12,184 nt of DNA. Origin: JAEZJZ01 sp964450265 (GTDB lineage Bacteria; Bacillota; UBA994; UBA5500). The notes beneath the pieces were generated by a model. The model ran no database searches. It saw nothing but the letters and a program-made list of their open reading frames with translations, and was not told the origin of the DNA. Both the position numbers and the translations under genes were made by a program. Location: positions 1-12,184 of the forward strand of contig CAYVCY010000055.1 of the NCBI GenBank assembly GCA_964450265.1, read 5' to 3'. This document shows, in pieces, positions 5,481 to 12,134 of the stretch. Every line of letters starts with the position of its first letter. The first letter of the stretch is position 1.

Positions 5481-6278
5481 TTGTTAATAGATTCGCACGC
5501 CCATTTGAATAACCCTAGCCTAGCGGCGAAGGTGCCACAGGTCTTGCAGGCAGCCCAGGCCGCTGGGGTGCAACAGATCGTCAACGTCGGTTATGACCTG
5601 GATTCATCGGTGTTGGCTGTGCAACAGGCAGCCGAGCATCCGATGCTGGTGGCTGCCGTAGGCCTGCATCCCCACGATGCCAGACTCTGGACTAGCGAAA
5701 TGAGTGCTCGGCTAGAAGAATTGTCCAGATCCCCTCAGGTGGTGGCTTGGGGCGAGATCGGGCTGGACTACCATTACGACAATTCCCCCCGCCAGGCGCA
5801 ACAGCGGGTCTTTAGCATCCAACTGGAGCTAGCCAAGTCGCAGCAGTTGCCGGTGATCATCCATGATCGGGAGGCACACGCCGATCTGCTGCGCATTCTG
5901 CGCCAGCATGCTCCCTATCCCCAGGGCGGAGTGATGCACTGCTATTCCGGCAGCGCAGAGATGCTGATGGACTTCCTGAAGCTCGGTTTCTACATCTCTT
6001 TTGCCGGTCCGATCACCTTTAAAAACGCCAGAAAGTCGGTAGAGGCGGCCGCTCAGGTGCCGCCGGACCGCCTGCTGGTAGAGACCGATGCCCCTTATCT
6101 AGCTCCCGTGCCCTATCGCGGCAAGGAAAACCACCCGGGGCTGGTCGCCCTGGTGGCTCGGCGGTTGGCCGAGATCCGGGGGATGGAATATCAACTGCTG
6201 GCCGAGGCGGTAGGCCAAAATGCCAGAGCCCTGTTCCGTCTGCCGACAGCGCGAGCGTCCGATGATCAATCTGTGTAG
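5481..6278 (+). CDS. tatD: TatD family metal-dependent hydrolase/DNase
   Basis: The 265-residue TIM-barrel hydrolase begins (M)LIDSHAHLNNP. Metal-binding residues of the family are visible: H6 and H8 in DSHAH, E92 in GEIGLD, H128 in IIHDR, H153 in MHCYSGS and D203 in ETDAPYL. Family members are Mg-dependent 3'-5' exonucleases, or broader deoxyribonucleases, in the cytoplasm. The start is TTG 5481 after AAGGAGGT (5468-5475). The frame upstream to 5439 runs through the hairpin and Shine-Dalgarno and is rejected. The end overlaps the start of rsmA by 17 bases. The tatD/rsmA neighbourhood is conserved in Firmicutes, but the ribonuclease M5 gene (rnmV), often between them, is missing. The exact physiological substrate cannot be told from sequence. 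Confidence 0.95.
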   Translation: MLIDSHAHLNNPSLAAKVPQVLQAAQAAGVQQIVNVGYDLDSSVLAVQQAAEHPMLVAAVGLHPHDARLWTSEMSARLEELSRSPQVVAWGEIGLDYHYDNSPRQAQQRVFSIQLELAKSQQLPVIIHDREAHADLLRILRQHAPYPQGGVMHCYSGSAEMLMDFLKLGFYISFAGPITFKNARKSVEAAAQVPPDRLLVETDAPYLAPVPYRGKENHPGLVALVARRLAEIRGMEYQLLAEAVGQNARALFRLPTARASDDQSV

Positions 6279-7119
6279 CCCCAAGTCGGTGAAGCAGCTG
6301 TTGGCGGCGCACGGGCTTAAGCCCAGTAAGAGTTTGGGGCAGAATTTCTTGATCGATGGCAACTATTTGGACAAGATCGTGACTGAAGCGGCAGTCTCCA
6401 TTGAGGATACCGTCGTAGAAATCGGTCCCGGCCTGGGGGTCCTTACCCGCGCACTGGCTGAGCGGGCGGGCAGCGTGCTGGCCATCGAAAAGGACCGACG
6501 GCTACAGCCAGTTCTGGCCGAGGTGTTGTCTGGACTGTCGGTAAAGCTGCTGTTCGAGGATGCGCTGCAGGTAGACTACCCAGCACTCCTGGCAGGTGCG
6601 CCTCACCCCAAAGTGGTGGCCAATTTGCCCTATTACATCACCACTCCGCTGATCGTCAATCTGTTGCTCAGTGGCATCCCCTGGGAATGCTTAGTCTTCT
6701 TGGTGCAGCGGGAGTTGATGGAACGCATTGCCGCCAAGCCGGGCGATAAGTCATACGGCTTGCTCAGCATCATCATTCAGTTCTTCTCTACGCCCAAGTT
6801 GATCGCCACGGTGCCCGCCAGCGCTTTCTATCCGGCACCCAAGGTGGAGTCAGCCGTGGTTCAGCTGCGGCCGCTAGACGTTTCATCCCACGGGCTCCGT
6901 GCCGACGTGCAGCAGTTGGTACTGGTGGCCAAAGCGGCTTTGGGACAGCGGCGAAAGACGTTGCTCAACGCGCTGACTTCGAACCTGGCTCTGCCCCGGG
7001 ATGAAGTGCAGCAAGCTATCGCCGATCTAGGATGGTCATCGGCTCGTCGAGGTGAGACCCTCTCTGTGCCTGAGTTGGTGGCCCTGACCAACGAGCTCAA
7101 AATGCGTGGCGCCTTTTGA
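6262..7119 (+). CDS. rsmA: 16S rRNA dimethyladenosine transferase RsmA/KsgA
   Basis: The enzyme dimethylates the two adjacent adenosines (A1518 and A1519 in E. coli numbering) in helix 45 of 16S rRNA, late in 30S assembly. The 285-residue product has SLGQNFLID at 24-32, the SAM-binding motif I EIGPGLG at 53-59, acidic motif II IEKD, and the adenine-methylase motif IV NLPYY at 121-125. The C-terminal half has FYPAPKVESAVVQL and the QRRKTLLNAL helix. I chose ATG 6262 because MINLCSPKSVKQLL aligns with family N-termini. It lies inside tatD with no clear Shine-Dalgarno, which suggests translational coupling. ATG 6220, preceded by GAGGCGGTAGG, is an alternative that would add 14 residues unlike the family. 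Confidence 0.95.
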   Translation: MINLCSPKSVKQLLAAHGLKPSKSLGQNFLIDGNYLDKIVTEAAVSIEDTVVEIGPGLGVLTRALAERAGSVLAIEKDRRLQPVLAEVLSGLSVKLLFEDALQVDYPALLAGAPHPKVVANLPYYITTPLIVNLLLSGIPWECLVFLVQRELMERIAAKPGDKSYGLLSIIIQFFSTPKLIATVPASAFYPAPKVESAVVQLRPLDVSSHGLRADVQQLVLVAKAALGQRRKTLLNALTSNLALPRDEVQQAIADLGWSSARRGETLSVPELVALTNELKMRGAF

Positions 7120-7269
7120 GTAGCTCATCAGCGTGGCAGCTCTTGACGCGGATCATCGTCAGCCTGCCACCTGTTGATCCGAATCAAAGAGCACGGAGCT
7201 TCTTAGTCCGCTGCTGCCAGTCGGCCGCTAAGGTAGCTTTCAGAGATTGCTTCAGGGAGGAGGGGCCAT

Positions 7270-7746
7270 ATGCAGTTTCATAGTCCAAGCAAAGGAAACC
7301 TGGCGCTGGAGCAGGTAGTAGACGAGCTAATTCGCTTTGTGGCGGAGCAACCTGACTCTACTTACCGGTTGCTCATCGGCACCGATTCCCAGACCACTGG
7401 CTCCCACACTCACTTTGTCACTGCGATAGTGGTGCATCGGGTGGGTAAAGGCGGCAGATACTATGTCTATGATCGCTTCGAGCGGCCGATCTCCAGCCTA
7501 CGTCAGAAGCTCTCCCGTGAAACCAGTCAGAGTTTGGAAGTGATCATTCAGCTGAAGGAGCTGCTGCTCGCCCGGGAAGTGCTCTCCCAGTTTGAGTTGG
7601 AGATCCATCTGGATGCAGGCACTGCCGGAGCAACCCGTGAGTTGATCCGTGACTTGGTGGGTATGGTGATGGCCAATGGCTTCACCGCGCGGATTAAGCC
7701 GGATTCTGTTGCTGCCAGCAAAGTGGCCGACAAATACACCCGCTGA
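7270..7746 (+). CDS. YkuK/DUF458-type RNase H-like protein
   Basis: The 158-residue product begins MQFHSPSKGNLALEQVVDEL. It carries the recognisable pattern of the YkuK family, an RNase H-like fold: LLIGTDSQ with D39, then THFVTAIVVHR and GKGGRYYVY, EIHLDAGTAGATREL, and IKPDSVAASKVADKYTR. The conserved acidic residues and the early GTDSQ strand fit the RNase H-like assignment. No activity is established for the family to my knowledge, so a nuclease role is inference. The start is ATG 7270 after a strong GGGAGGAGGGG (from 7255). A 150-bp gap separates it from rsmA; I see no good promoter there, and its rather GC-rich sequence has only weak hairpins. It occupies the place where Bacillus has yabG between ksgA and veg. 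Confidence 0.82.
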   Translation: MQFHSPSKGNLALEQVVDELIRFVAEQPDSTYRLLIGTDSQTTGSHTHFVTAIVVHRVGKGGRYYVYDRFERPISSLRQKLSRETSQSLEVIIQLKELLLAREVLSQFELEIHLDAGTAGATRELIRDLVGMVMANGFTARIKPDSVAASKVADKYTR

Positions 7747-7839
7747 GCAGCCGCCAGACTGACGTGGGTGCTGCTGGGTGCGTTTTACCTTGGCAACTGG
7801 CCCGATGTTGATGTATACAACGAATTCGACGAATTTGCC

Positions 7840-7869
7840 TTGACAGGTTTTTGTCTCCATTGCTATAAT
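7840..7869 (+). promoter_or_regulatory. veg upstream promoter
   Basis: TTGACA (7840-7845), 18 bases, then TATAAT (7864-7869), with extended -10 TGC at 7861-7863. Both hexamers are perfect consensus. A small dyad AATTC-GAC-GAATT (7823-7835) lies just upstream of the -35. Confidence 0.9.
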
Positions 7870-7881
7870 ATTTGGCTCCCT

Positions 7882-7910
7882 TTGACAACACAACCATCCT
7901 GTGCTATAAT
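7882..7910 (+). promoter_or_regulatory. veg downstream promoter
   Basis: TTGACA (7882-7887), 17 bases, then TATAAT (7905-7910), with extended -10 TGC at 7902-7904. Both hexamers are perfect consensus with ideal spacing. Its start is expected near 7917, giving a leader of about 30 bases to veg. Confidence 0.93.
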
Positions 7911-7945
7911 GGACAAGGAGAGATGTAAAGAGAGGTGGTTGTCTT

Positions 7946-8212
7946 TTGGCGGCAAGAAACGCGTTGTCTGAGATCCGTCGAGATCTGGAATCCCATATTG
8001 GTGAACAAATCTGGTTAAAAGCAAATCGTGGCCGACGCAAGACCATCATCCGCGAGGGAGTGCTGGAAAGCATCTACCCGTATCATTTTTTGATCAAGCT
8101 GAATGACGAAAAGCATGCGGTGAAGATCATCTCAGTCAGTTATGCTGATGTTCTTACCCAGTCGGTAGAGCTTTCCATCGGTCAGCCCGATAAAATTGCC
8201 ACCAATGATTGA
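7946..8212 (+). CDS. veg: Veg protein
   Basis: The 88-residue product resembles Bacillus Veg along its length: ALSEIRRDLESHIGEQIWLKA, then NRGRRKTIIREGVLE, YPYHFLIKL and SYADVLTQSVEL. From established work in Bacillus, Veg is abundant in vegetative cells and is linked to biofilm and spore-related control; its biochemical role is poorly defined. The start is TTG 7946 after AGAGGTGG (7931-7938), 7 bases away. Two perfect-consensus promoters upstream and a perfect terminator right after the stop make this a short, probably very highly transcribed single-gene unit. The C-terminus (IGQPDKIATND) extends slightly past the conserved part. Confidence 0.93.
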   Translation: MAARNALSEIRRDLESHIGEQIWLKANRGRRKTIIREGVLESIYPYHFLIKLNDEKHAVKIISVSYADVLTQSVELSIGQPDKIATND

Positions 8213-8220
8213 CATTCTCT

Positions 8221-8254
8221 GACCCTCAAGCATCGCTTGAGGGTCGTTTTTTTT
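8221..8254 (+). terminator. veg intrinsic terminator
   Basis: GACCCTCAAGC (8221-8231) and GCTTGAGGGTC (8235-8245) form a perfect 11-bp stem with an ATC loop, followed by G and eight Ts (8247-8254). It starts 8 bases after the veg stop. Confidence 0.96.
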
Positions 8255-8276
8255 GCGCAGACGCGTTCCTCTTTCC

Positions 8277-8382
8277 TGCCATTCTGAGCGCACTCTTCAG
8301 AGTGCAGCGAAGAATCTAGACCAGTCCCGCCTCCTCAGAGTGCAGCGGAGACTCTAAACTCTTCGACAAGCTCAGGGTGGCA
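8277..8382. repeat. 106-bp REP/MITE-like element with inverted ends
   Basis: The ends TGCCATTCTGAG (8277-8288) and CTCAGGGTGGCA (8371-8382) are complementary with two G-U pairs. Inside are two copies of a 25-base unit starting TCAGAGTGCAGCG (8297-8321 and 8335-8359, four mismatches), plus the dyad CACTCT/AGAGTG (8291-8304). From memory, ATTCTGAGCG...AGCGAAGAATCT and CTTCGACAAGCTCAGGGTG are pieces of a widespread dispersed repeat in many bacterial genomes. It contains no coding sequence and lies just past the veg terminator. Confidence 0.7.
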
Positions 8383-8536
8383 AAAAGAGCAGCGCCGCTT
8401 CATCAGTTCGCGTCCGAGCGTGCGATCCGCTGGATTGCATATCTTTCCAGTCTTTGGGGAAGATAGTTCAGTGACACGTCTGACGCGCTTTTCCTATGCA
8501 ATATGTTTTCCTGTTTATGCAAGTAATGGTTCGAGC
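8383..8536. other. Gap before the cphB leader
   Basis: No reading frame or known RNA is recognisable. Structures seen are a 9-bp hairpin TATCTTTCC (8440-8448) / GGGAAGATA (8457-8465, one G-U pair) without a T-run, and TATGCAA repeated at 8495-8501 and 8516-8522, each following a TTTTCC. A weak promoter candidate is GTGACA (8471-8476), 18 bases, TATGCA (8495-8500). I am not confident in it, but cphB needs a promoter somewhere after the veg terminator. Confidence 0.35.
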
Positions 8537-8595
8537 AAGCTGATAGCTTAGGGGAGAAGGACACAAGTGCAAGTCCCCAGGACTTGCTAGGGGGT
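8537..8595 (+). promoter_or_regulatory. Structured leader with competing hairpins before cphB
   Basis: Three pairings are possible: AAGCT/AGCTT (8537-8541, 8545-8549); GCAAGTCC/GGACTTGC (8569-8576, 8580-8587, loop CCA); and GGGGA/TCCCC (8551-8555, 8574-8578), which excludes the second. CCCC (8575-8578) can also pair with the G-run of the cphB Shine-Dalgarno TAGGGGGT (8588-8595). The layout would suit translational control of cyanophycinase. It matches no riboswitch class that I recognise. Confidence 0.4.
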
Positions 8596-8603
8596 ATCTG
8601 TGT

Positions 8604-9422
8604 TTGAGAGACGCCACGGGAAGACTAGTGATCATCGGCGGAGCAGAAGATAAGGAGCAAGATTGTGCGATCCTGAGGGAAGTGGTTGAATTGGCCGGTG
8701 GAAGGTCAGCTCGTCTGTTGGTGTTGACGGCAGCCACCGGACAACCTGGCGAGGTGGGCAACGAGTATCGTCAGATCTTTCAGCAGTTGGGGGCGGCAGA
8801 GGTGGGAGTGCTGGATGTGGCTACCCGTCTGCAGGCCGAGGACAGCATGTTAGCCCGTTTGTTGGCCGATGCCAGTGGCATCTTCTTCACCGGAGGCGAC
8901 CAACTGCGCATTACCAGCGTTATCGGTGGTACTCATCTTTATCACCAGCTGCATCATGCTTACCAGCAGGGGGCGGTGATCGCCGGAACCAGCGCCGGAG
9001 CCTCAGTGATGAGCTCGACTATGATTGTGCAAGGTCCGGGAGAAGAGCAGCCTCGCCCTCTGTCTGCAAGACTAGCTCCTGGGTTGGGTTTGGTTCCAGA
9101 TGTGGTCATCGATCAGCATTTCGCTCAGCGGGGCAGGCTAGGTCGCTTGCTAGCCGCCGTAGCCCAGAATCCTTACATACTAGGCATAGGTATCGATGAA
9201 AACACAGCCATGTCAGTGGATGGGGACCAGTTCACTGTGCTGGGCACAGGCACGGTCGTTGTTTTGGATGGCAGAGAGATCACCTTCAGCAATACCTCAG
9301 AAGCCAGCCCAGCCGAGGCGCTGGCGCTCACTGACGTCAAGTTGCACGTGCTGCCAGCTGGACATGGCTTCAATTTGCGGTCGCGGCGCCCCATTGCTGG
9401 AGCGCAGACCGCAGGTCACTAA
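8604..9422 (+). CDS. cphB: Cyanophycinase, peptidase family S51
   Basis: The 272-residue protein begins (M)RDATGRLVIIGGAED. It cleaves cyanophycin, a poly-aspartate with arginine side chains, to beta-Asp-Arg dipeptides. The nucleophile elbow GTSAGAS places Ser130; His172 is in DQHFAQRGRLGRL and Glu199 in GIDENTA. The spacing equals the triad I recall for Synechocystis CphB (Ser132, His174, Glu201). FFTGGDQLRI and QGPGEEQPR are further family features. No signal peptide is evident, so it is probably intracellular; secreted relatives exist elsewhere. The start is TTG 8604 after TAGGGGGT with 8 bases of spacing. The stop codon TAA is fused to the next gene's Shine-Dalgarno (TAAGGAGG at 9420-9427), so it is cotranscribed with cphA. 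A structured leader lies upstream. Confidence 0.96.
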   Translation: MRDATGRLVIIGGAEDKEQDCAILREVVELAGGRSARLLVLTAATGQPGEVGNEYRQIFQQLGAAEVGVLDVATRLQAEDSMLARLLADASGIFFTGGDQLRITSVIGGTHLYHQLHHAYQQGAVIAGTSAGASVMSSTMIVQGPGEEQPRPLSARLAPGLGLVPDVVIDQHFAQRGRLGRLLAAVAQNPYILGIGIDENTAMSVDGDQFTVLGTGTVVVLDGREITFSNTSEASPAEALALTDVKLHVLPAGHGFNLRSRRPIAGAQTAGH

Positions 9423-9436
9423 GGAGGCAGACATTA

Positions 9437-12088
9437 GTGAAAACCTTGGAGTTGCGTACCTTCCCAGGGCGCAACGTTTATATCCACCGTCCCGCTGCGC
9501 GAGCTTTGATCGATCTCGGGGACTTATGCGGCAAAGAAAGCCTCGCAGCGCCTGGGTTTAACCGACGGCTGTTGGCTACGCTGCCAGGGTTAGCGGAACA
9601 CGCCTGCGCTGGTCCGGGAGGGTTCATCCACAGGTTGACATCTGGCACCTACTTCGGGCACATATTGGAACATGTGATCTTGGAGATGCAGTCGCTATTG
9701 CAGTTGCGCTGCAGATATGGCAAGACGATGGGCACCGATTTGCCAGCTGTTTATGAGGTGATCTTCGAGTGTCCGGCGCAGAGCATTGCTCAGCCACTGG
9801 TTGATGCAGGGATAGATCTGATCACCGCATTGCTGAACCAGGAATCCTTTGATCTGTCCAGCCACTTGACCAGGCTGCAGCAGCACTTGGCCAAGCACGA
9901 ACTAGGCCCTAGTACCCGGGCTCTAGCGGAAGCGGCCAAACGCCGAGGGATCAGTGTCACCCGTATTGGTTCAGGCAGCCTGCTCAGGCTGGGCAGCGGA
10001 TGCTATGCTAAACGAGTGCAAGCTACCCTCACCAGTCAGACTAGCTGCATTGCTGCTGACATAGCGGGCGATAAGTCGCTGACCAAGCTGCTGCTCGGCC
10101 AGGCAGGCATTTCTGTCCCTCGCGGGGAAAAGCTGCGTTCCACAGAGGCAGAGCAAGCTGTAGCTGTCTGGCAACGCCTAGGGCGTCCGGTGGTGATCAA
10201 GCCTTGCGACGGGAATCAGGGGAAAGGGGTTTCGCTTAACCTGAACTCCCCTCAGGAGATCAAAGAAGCCTGCGCCATCGCTGCCAACTACAGCAGCGAG
10301 TTGTTGGTGGAGGAGTATATTGCTGGGCGTCACTACCGGTTGTTGGTGGTGGGTGAGCGACTAGTTGCTGCCTCCGAACGCATACCGGCCCATGTGGTCG
10401 GGAACGGACACTGCAGCGTAAGAGCTCTAGTAGCACAGGCCAATCGCGATCCGCAGCGTGGAATGGAGCACGAAAAGCCACTCACAAAGATAGCGATCGA
10501 CGACGTCGCGCTCTCGGTGCTGGCCAGGCAGGGATTGCAGCCGGACAGTGTACCCCCATTGGGACAAACCGTTTGGCTGCGAGATAACGCCAATCTCAGC
10601 ACTGGCGGTACCGCCGTAGATGTGACCGCCGAGGTGCATTCAGAGCTGGCCGCAGCGATGGTGCGCGCGGTACGCTTGTTGGGTTTGGATGTGGCGGGAG
10701 TGGATCTGGTCTCCCAAAGCATTGCCGAGCCGATGAATGCAGGCAGCGCGATCATCGAGATTAACGCCGCCCCCGGCATTCGCATGCATCATTATCCAGT
10801 GCAAGGACAGGCGCAGGATGTAGGAGACGCGATCATCGCAAGCCTTTTCCCCGCAGGGGCGCAAAGCGAGATTCCCATTGTGGCCGTCACCGGCACCAAT
10901 GGCAAGACAACCACCAGTAGATTGATCGCCCATGTGTTGCGGCGCAGCTATCAGACTGTGGGACTATGCAGCACTGAGGGCATATTCATCAACGATGAGT
11001 GCATCGTCGAGGGCGACACCACCGGCCCCTGGAGCAGCAATGTGGTGCTCCAGGATCCTGGGGTTGAGGTGGCGGTGCTGGAGGTGGCCCGTGGAGGATT
11101 GCTGCGAGGGGGGCTGGCCTATGATCAGGCTGACGTGGCCTTGTTGACCAATATCTCTGAGGACCATCTCGGCCAGGATAATCTGAACAGCATCGAAGAT
11201 TTGGTATGGGTCAAGTCATTAGTGTTGGAGGCGGTGCGTCCAGATGGCTATGCCGTGCTCAACGCGGACGACGACAGCTTGCAGCAAGTGCAATCGCAGC
11301 TTAGAAGTCGTTGTATCCTGTTCAGCCTGCAGGCTGATAACTTGCAGGTACGAAGACATTTGGGGGCCGGCGGCAGGGCCGTGTTTCTGAAAGATGACTG
11401 GATCTGTCTGGCAGCAGGTAACACTCTAGAGCCGCTGCTTCCTGTGGGGGATGTCCCCATTTCCTGGGGTGGCAAAGCCCTGTACAATGTGGCCAACGCG
11501 TTATCAGCCGTCGCTGCCCTCTGGGGGATGGCGGTGGATAAAGCAGCGATCAAGCGTGGCCTCTCCACCTTCCGGCCGATCGAGCACAATCCCGGGAGAC
11601 AGAACCTGTTGCAGGTAGCCGGACGCCAAGTGATGGTGGACTACGCCCACAATCTGGCCGGTGTGGAGCAGCTCTGCGCGTTTGTACGCCAACTCTCTTC
11701 CGGAAAGTTGATTGGGGTGATCGCAGTGCCTGGAGACCGCCGCTCGTCCACGATTTTTCGGGTAGGGCAGGCAGCCGGACGAGGTTTTGATCAGGTGTTG
11801 ATCAAAGAGGATCGGGATCGGCGGGGCCGGGCACTGGGAGAGGTGGCCGAGATATTGCGCGAAGGGGTTAGCTCGGTCGGCCTTCCGGCAGGGATGATCG
11901 GCGTCTATCTGGAAGAACAGGATGCGCTGCGGGCAGCACTTATGGCCGCCCAGCCCGAGGACCTGATTGTGGTGTTGTATGAGGATCTGCAGTTTACTAC
12001 CGGCTGTTTGAGGCAGCTTGAGCGAGAGCTAGGCCAAATCGGCCAGCCTGCTTATGTGGTCGCCGGCGGCTCCTTTGAATCAATCTAA
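9437..12088 (+). CDS. cphA: Cyanophycin synthetase
   Basis: The 883-residue enzyme polymerises Asp and Arg without a ribosome, using two ATP per Asp-Arg unit. Domains in order: an N-terminal domain (about 1-160, beginning MKTLELRTFPGRNVYIHRP); an ATP-grasp domain (about 200-475) with VVIKPCDGNQGKG around K255, EEYIAGRHYRLLVV, and the metal-binding E441-I-N443 in IIEINAAPGIRMHHYP; and a Mur ligase-like domain (about 480-870) with P-loop GTNGKTTT at 486-493, NISEDHLG, and DYAHN at 735-739. In this family the ATP-grasp domain adds Asp to the backbone and the Mur-like domain adds Arg to the side chain. The length is normal and both active sites look intact. The start is GTG 9437, 9 bases after AAGGAGG. 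A long hairpin follows the stop. Confidence 0.97.
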   Translation: MKTLELRTFPGRNVYIHRPAARALIDLGDLCGKESLAAPGFNRRLLATLPGLAEHACAGPGGFIHRLTSGTYFGHILEHVILEMQSLLQLRCRYGKTMGTDLPAVYEVIFECPAQSIAQPLVDAGIDLITALLNQESFDLSSHLTRLQQHLAKHELGPSTRALAEAAKRRGISVTRIGSGSLLRLGSGCYAKRVQATLTSQTSCIAADIAGDKSLTKLLLGQAGISVPRGEKLRSTEAEQAVAVWQRLGRPVVIKPCDGNQGKGVSLNLNSPQEIKEACAIAANYSSELLVEEYIAGRHYRLLVVGERLVAASERIPAHVVGNGHCSVRALVAQANRDPQRGMEHEKPLTKIAIDDVALSVLARQGLQPDSVPPLGQTVWLRDNANLSTGGTAVDVTAEVHSELAAAMVRAVRLLGLDVAGVDLVSQSIAEPMNAGSAIIEINAAPGIRMHHYPVQGQAQDVGDAIIASLFPAGAQSEIPIVAVTGTNGKTTTSRLIAHVLRRSYQTVGLCSTEGIFINDECIVEGDTTGPWSSNVVLQDPGVEVAVLEVARGGLLRGGLAYDQADVALLTNISEDHLGQDNLNSIEDLVWVKSLVLEAVRPDGYAVLNADDDSLQQVQSQLRSRCILFSLQADNLQVRRHLGAGGRAVFLKDDWICLAAGNTLEPLLPVGDVPISWGGKALYNVANALSAVAALWGMAVDKAAIKRGLSTFRPIEHNPGRQNLLQVAGRQVMVDYAHNLAGVEQLCAFVRQLSSGKLIGVIAVPGDRRSSTIFRVGQAAGRGFDQVLIKEDRDRRGRALGEVAEILREGVSSVGLPAGMIGVYLEEQDALRAALMAAQPEDLIVVLYEDLQFTTGCLRQLERELGQIGQPAYVVAGGSFESI

Positions 12089-12091
12089 GCA

Positions 12092-12132
12092 CACACTCAA
12101 GAGAGGCGCCAGCAGCGCCTCTCTTGAGTGTG
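12092..12132 (+). terminator. 18-bp hairpin after cphA, terminator-like without T-run
   Basis: CACACTCAAGAGAGGCGC (12092-12109) and GCGCCTCTCTTGAGTGTG (12115-12132) are perfect complements around CAGCA. It begins 4 bases after the cphA stop codon. No T-run follows, so termination by this hairpin alone is uncertain; it would at least protect the cphBA transcript's 3' end. Confidence 0.6.
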
Positions 12133-12134
12133 AC

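Noticed and set aside
7133..7170. GTGGCAG / CTGCCAC inverted repeat in the rsmA-ykuK gap, considered as an rsmA terminator.
   Set aside because: The loop is 24 bases, the inner pairing is weak and no T-run follows.
7498..8073. 191-codon minus-strand frame opposite the YkuK-type gene and veg.
   Set aside because: It runs antisense through two recognisable genes and two consensus promoters. The translation has no family resemblance.
8277..8382. A short CRISPR array, because of the repeated 25-base unit.
   Set aside because: There are only two imperfect copies, the outer ends are inverted repeats, and no cas gene is near.
8529..8535. GGTTCGA, a sequence like a tRNA T-loop, in the cphB leader.
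   Set aside because: No acceptor, D or anticodon stem can be assembled around it and there is no CCA context.
8537..8595. A known arginine- or guanidine-related riboswitch before cphB.
   Set aside because: I could not match the conserved core of the ykkC, mini-ykkC or guanidine-III types, nor glycine or cobalamin. Only generic hairpins are visible.
10333..10785. 150-codon minus-strand frame inside cphA.
   Set aside because: It is the shadow of a conserved ATP-grasp region with strong GC codon bias.
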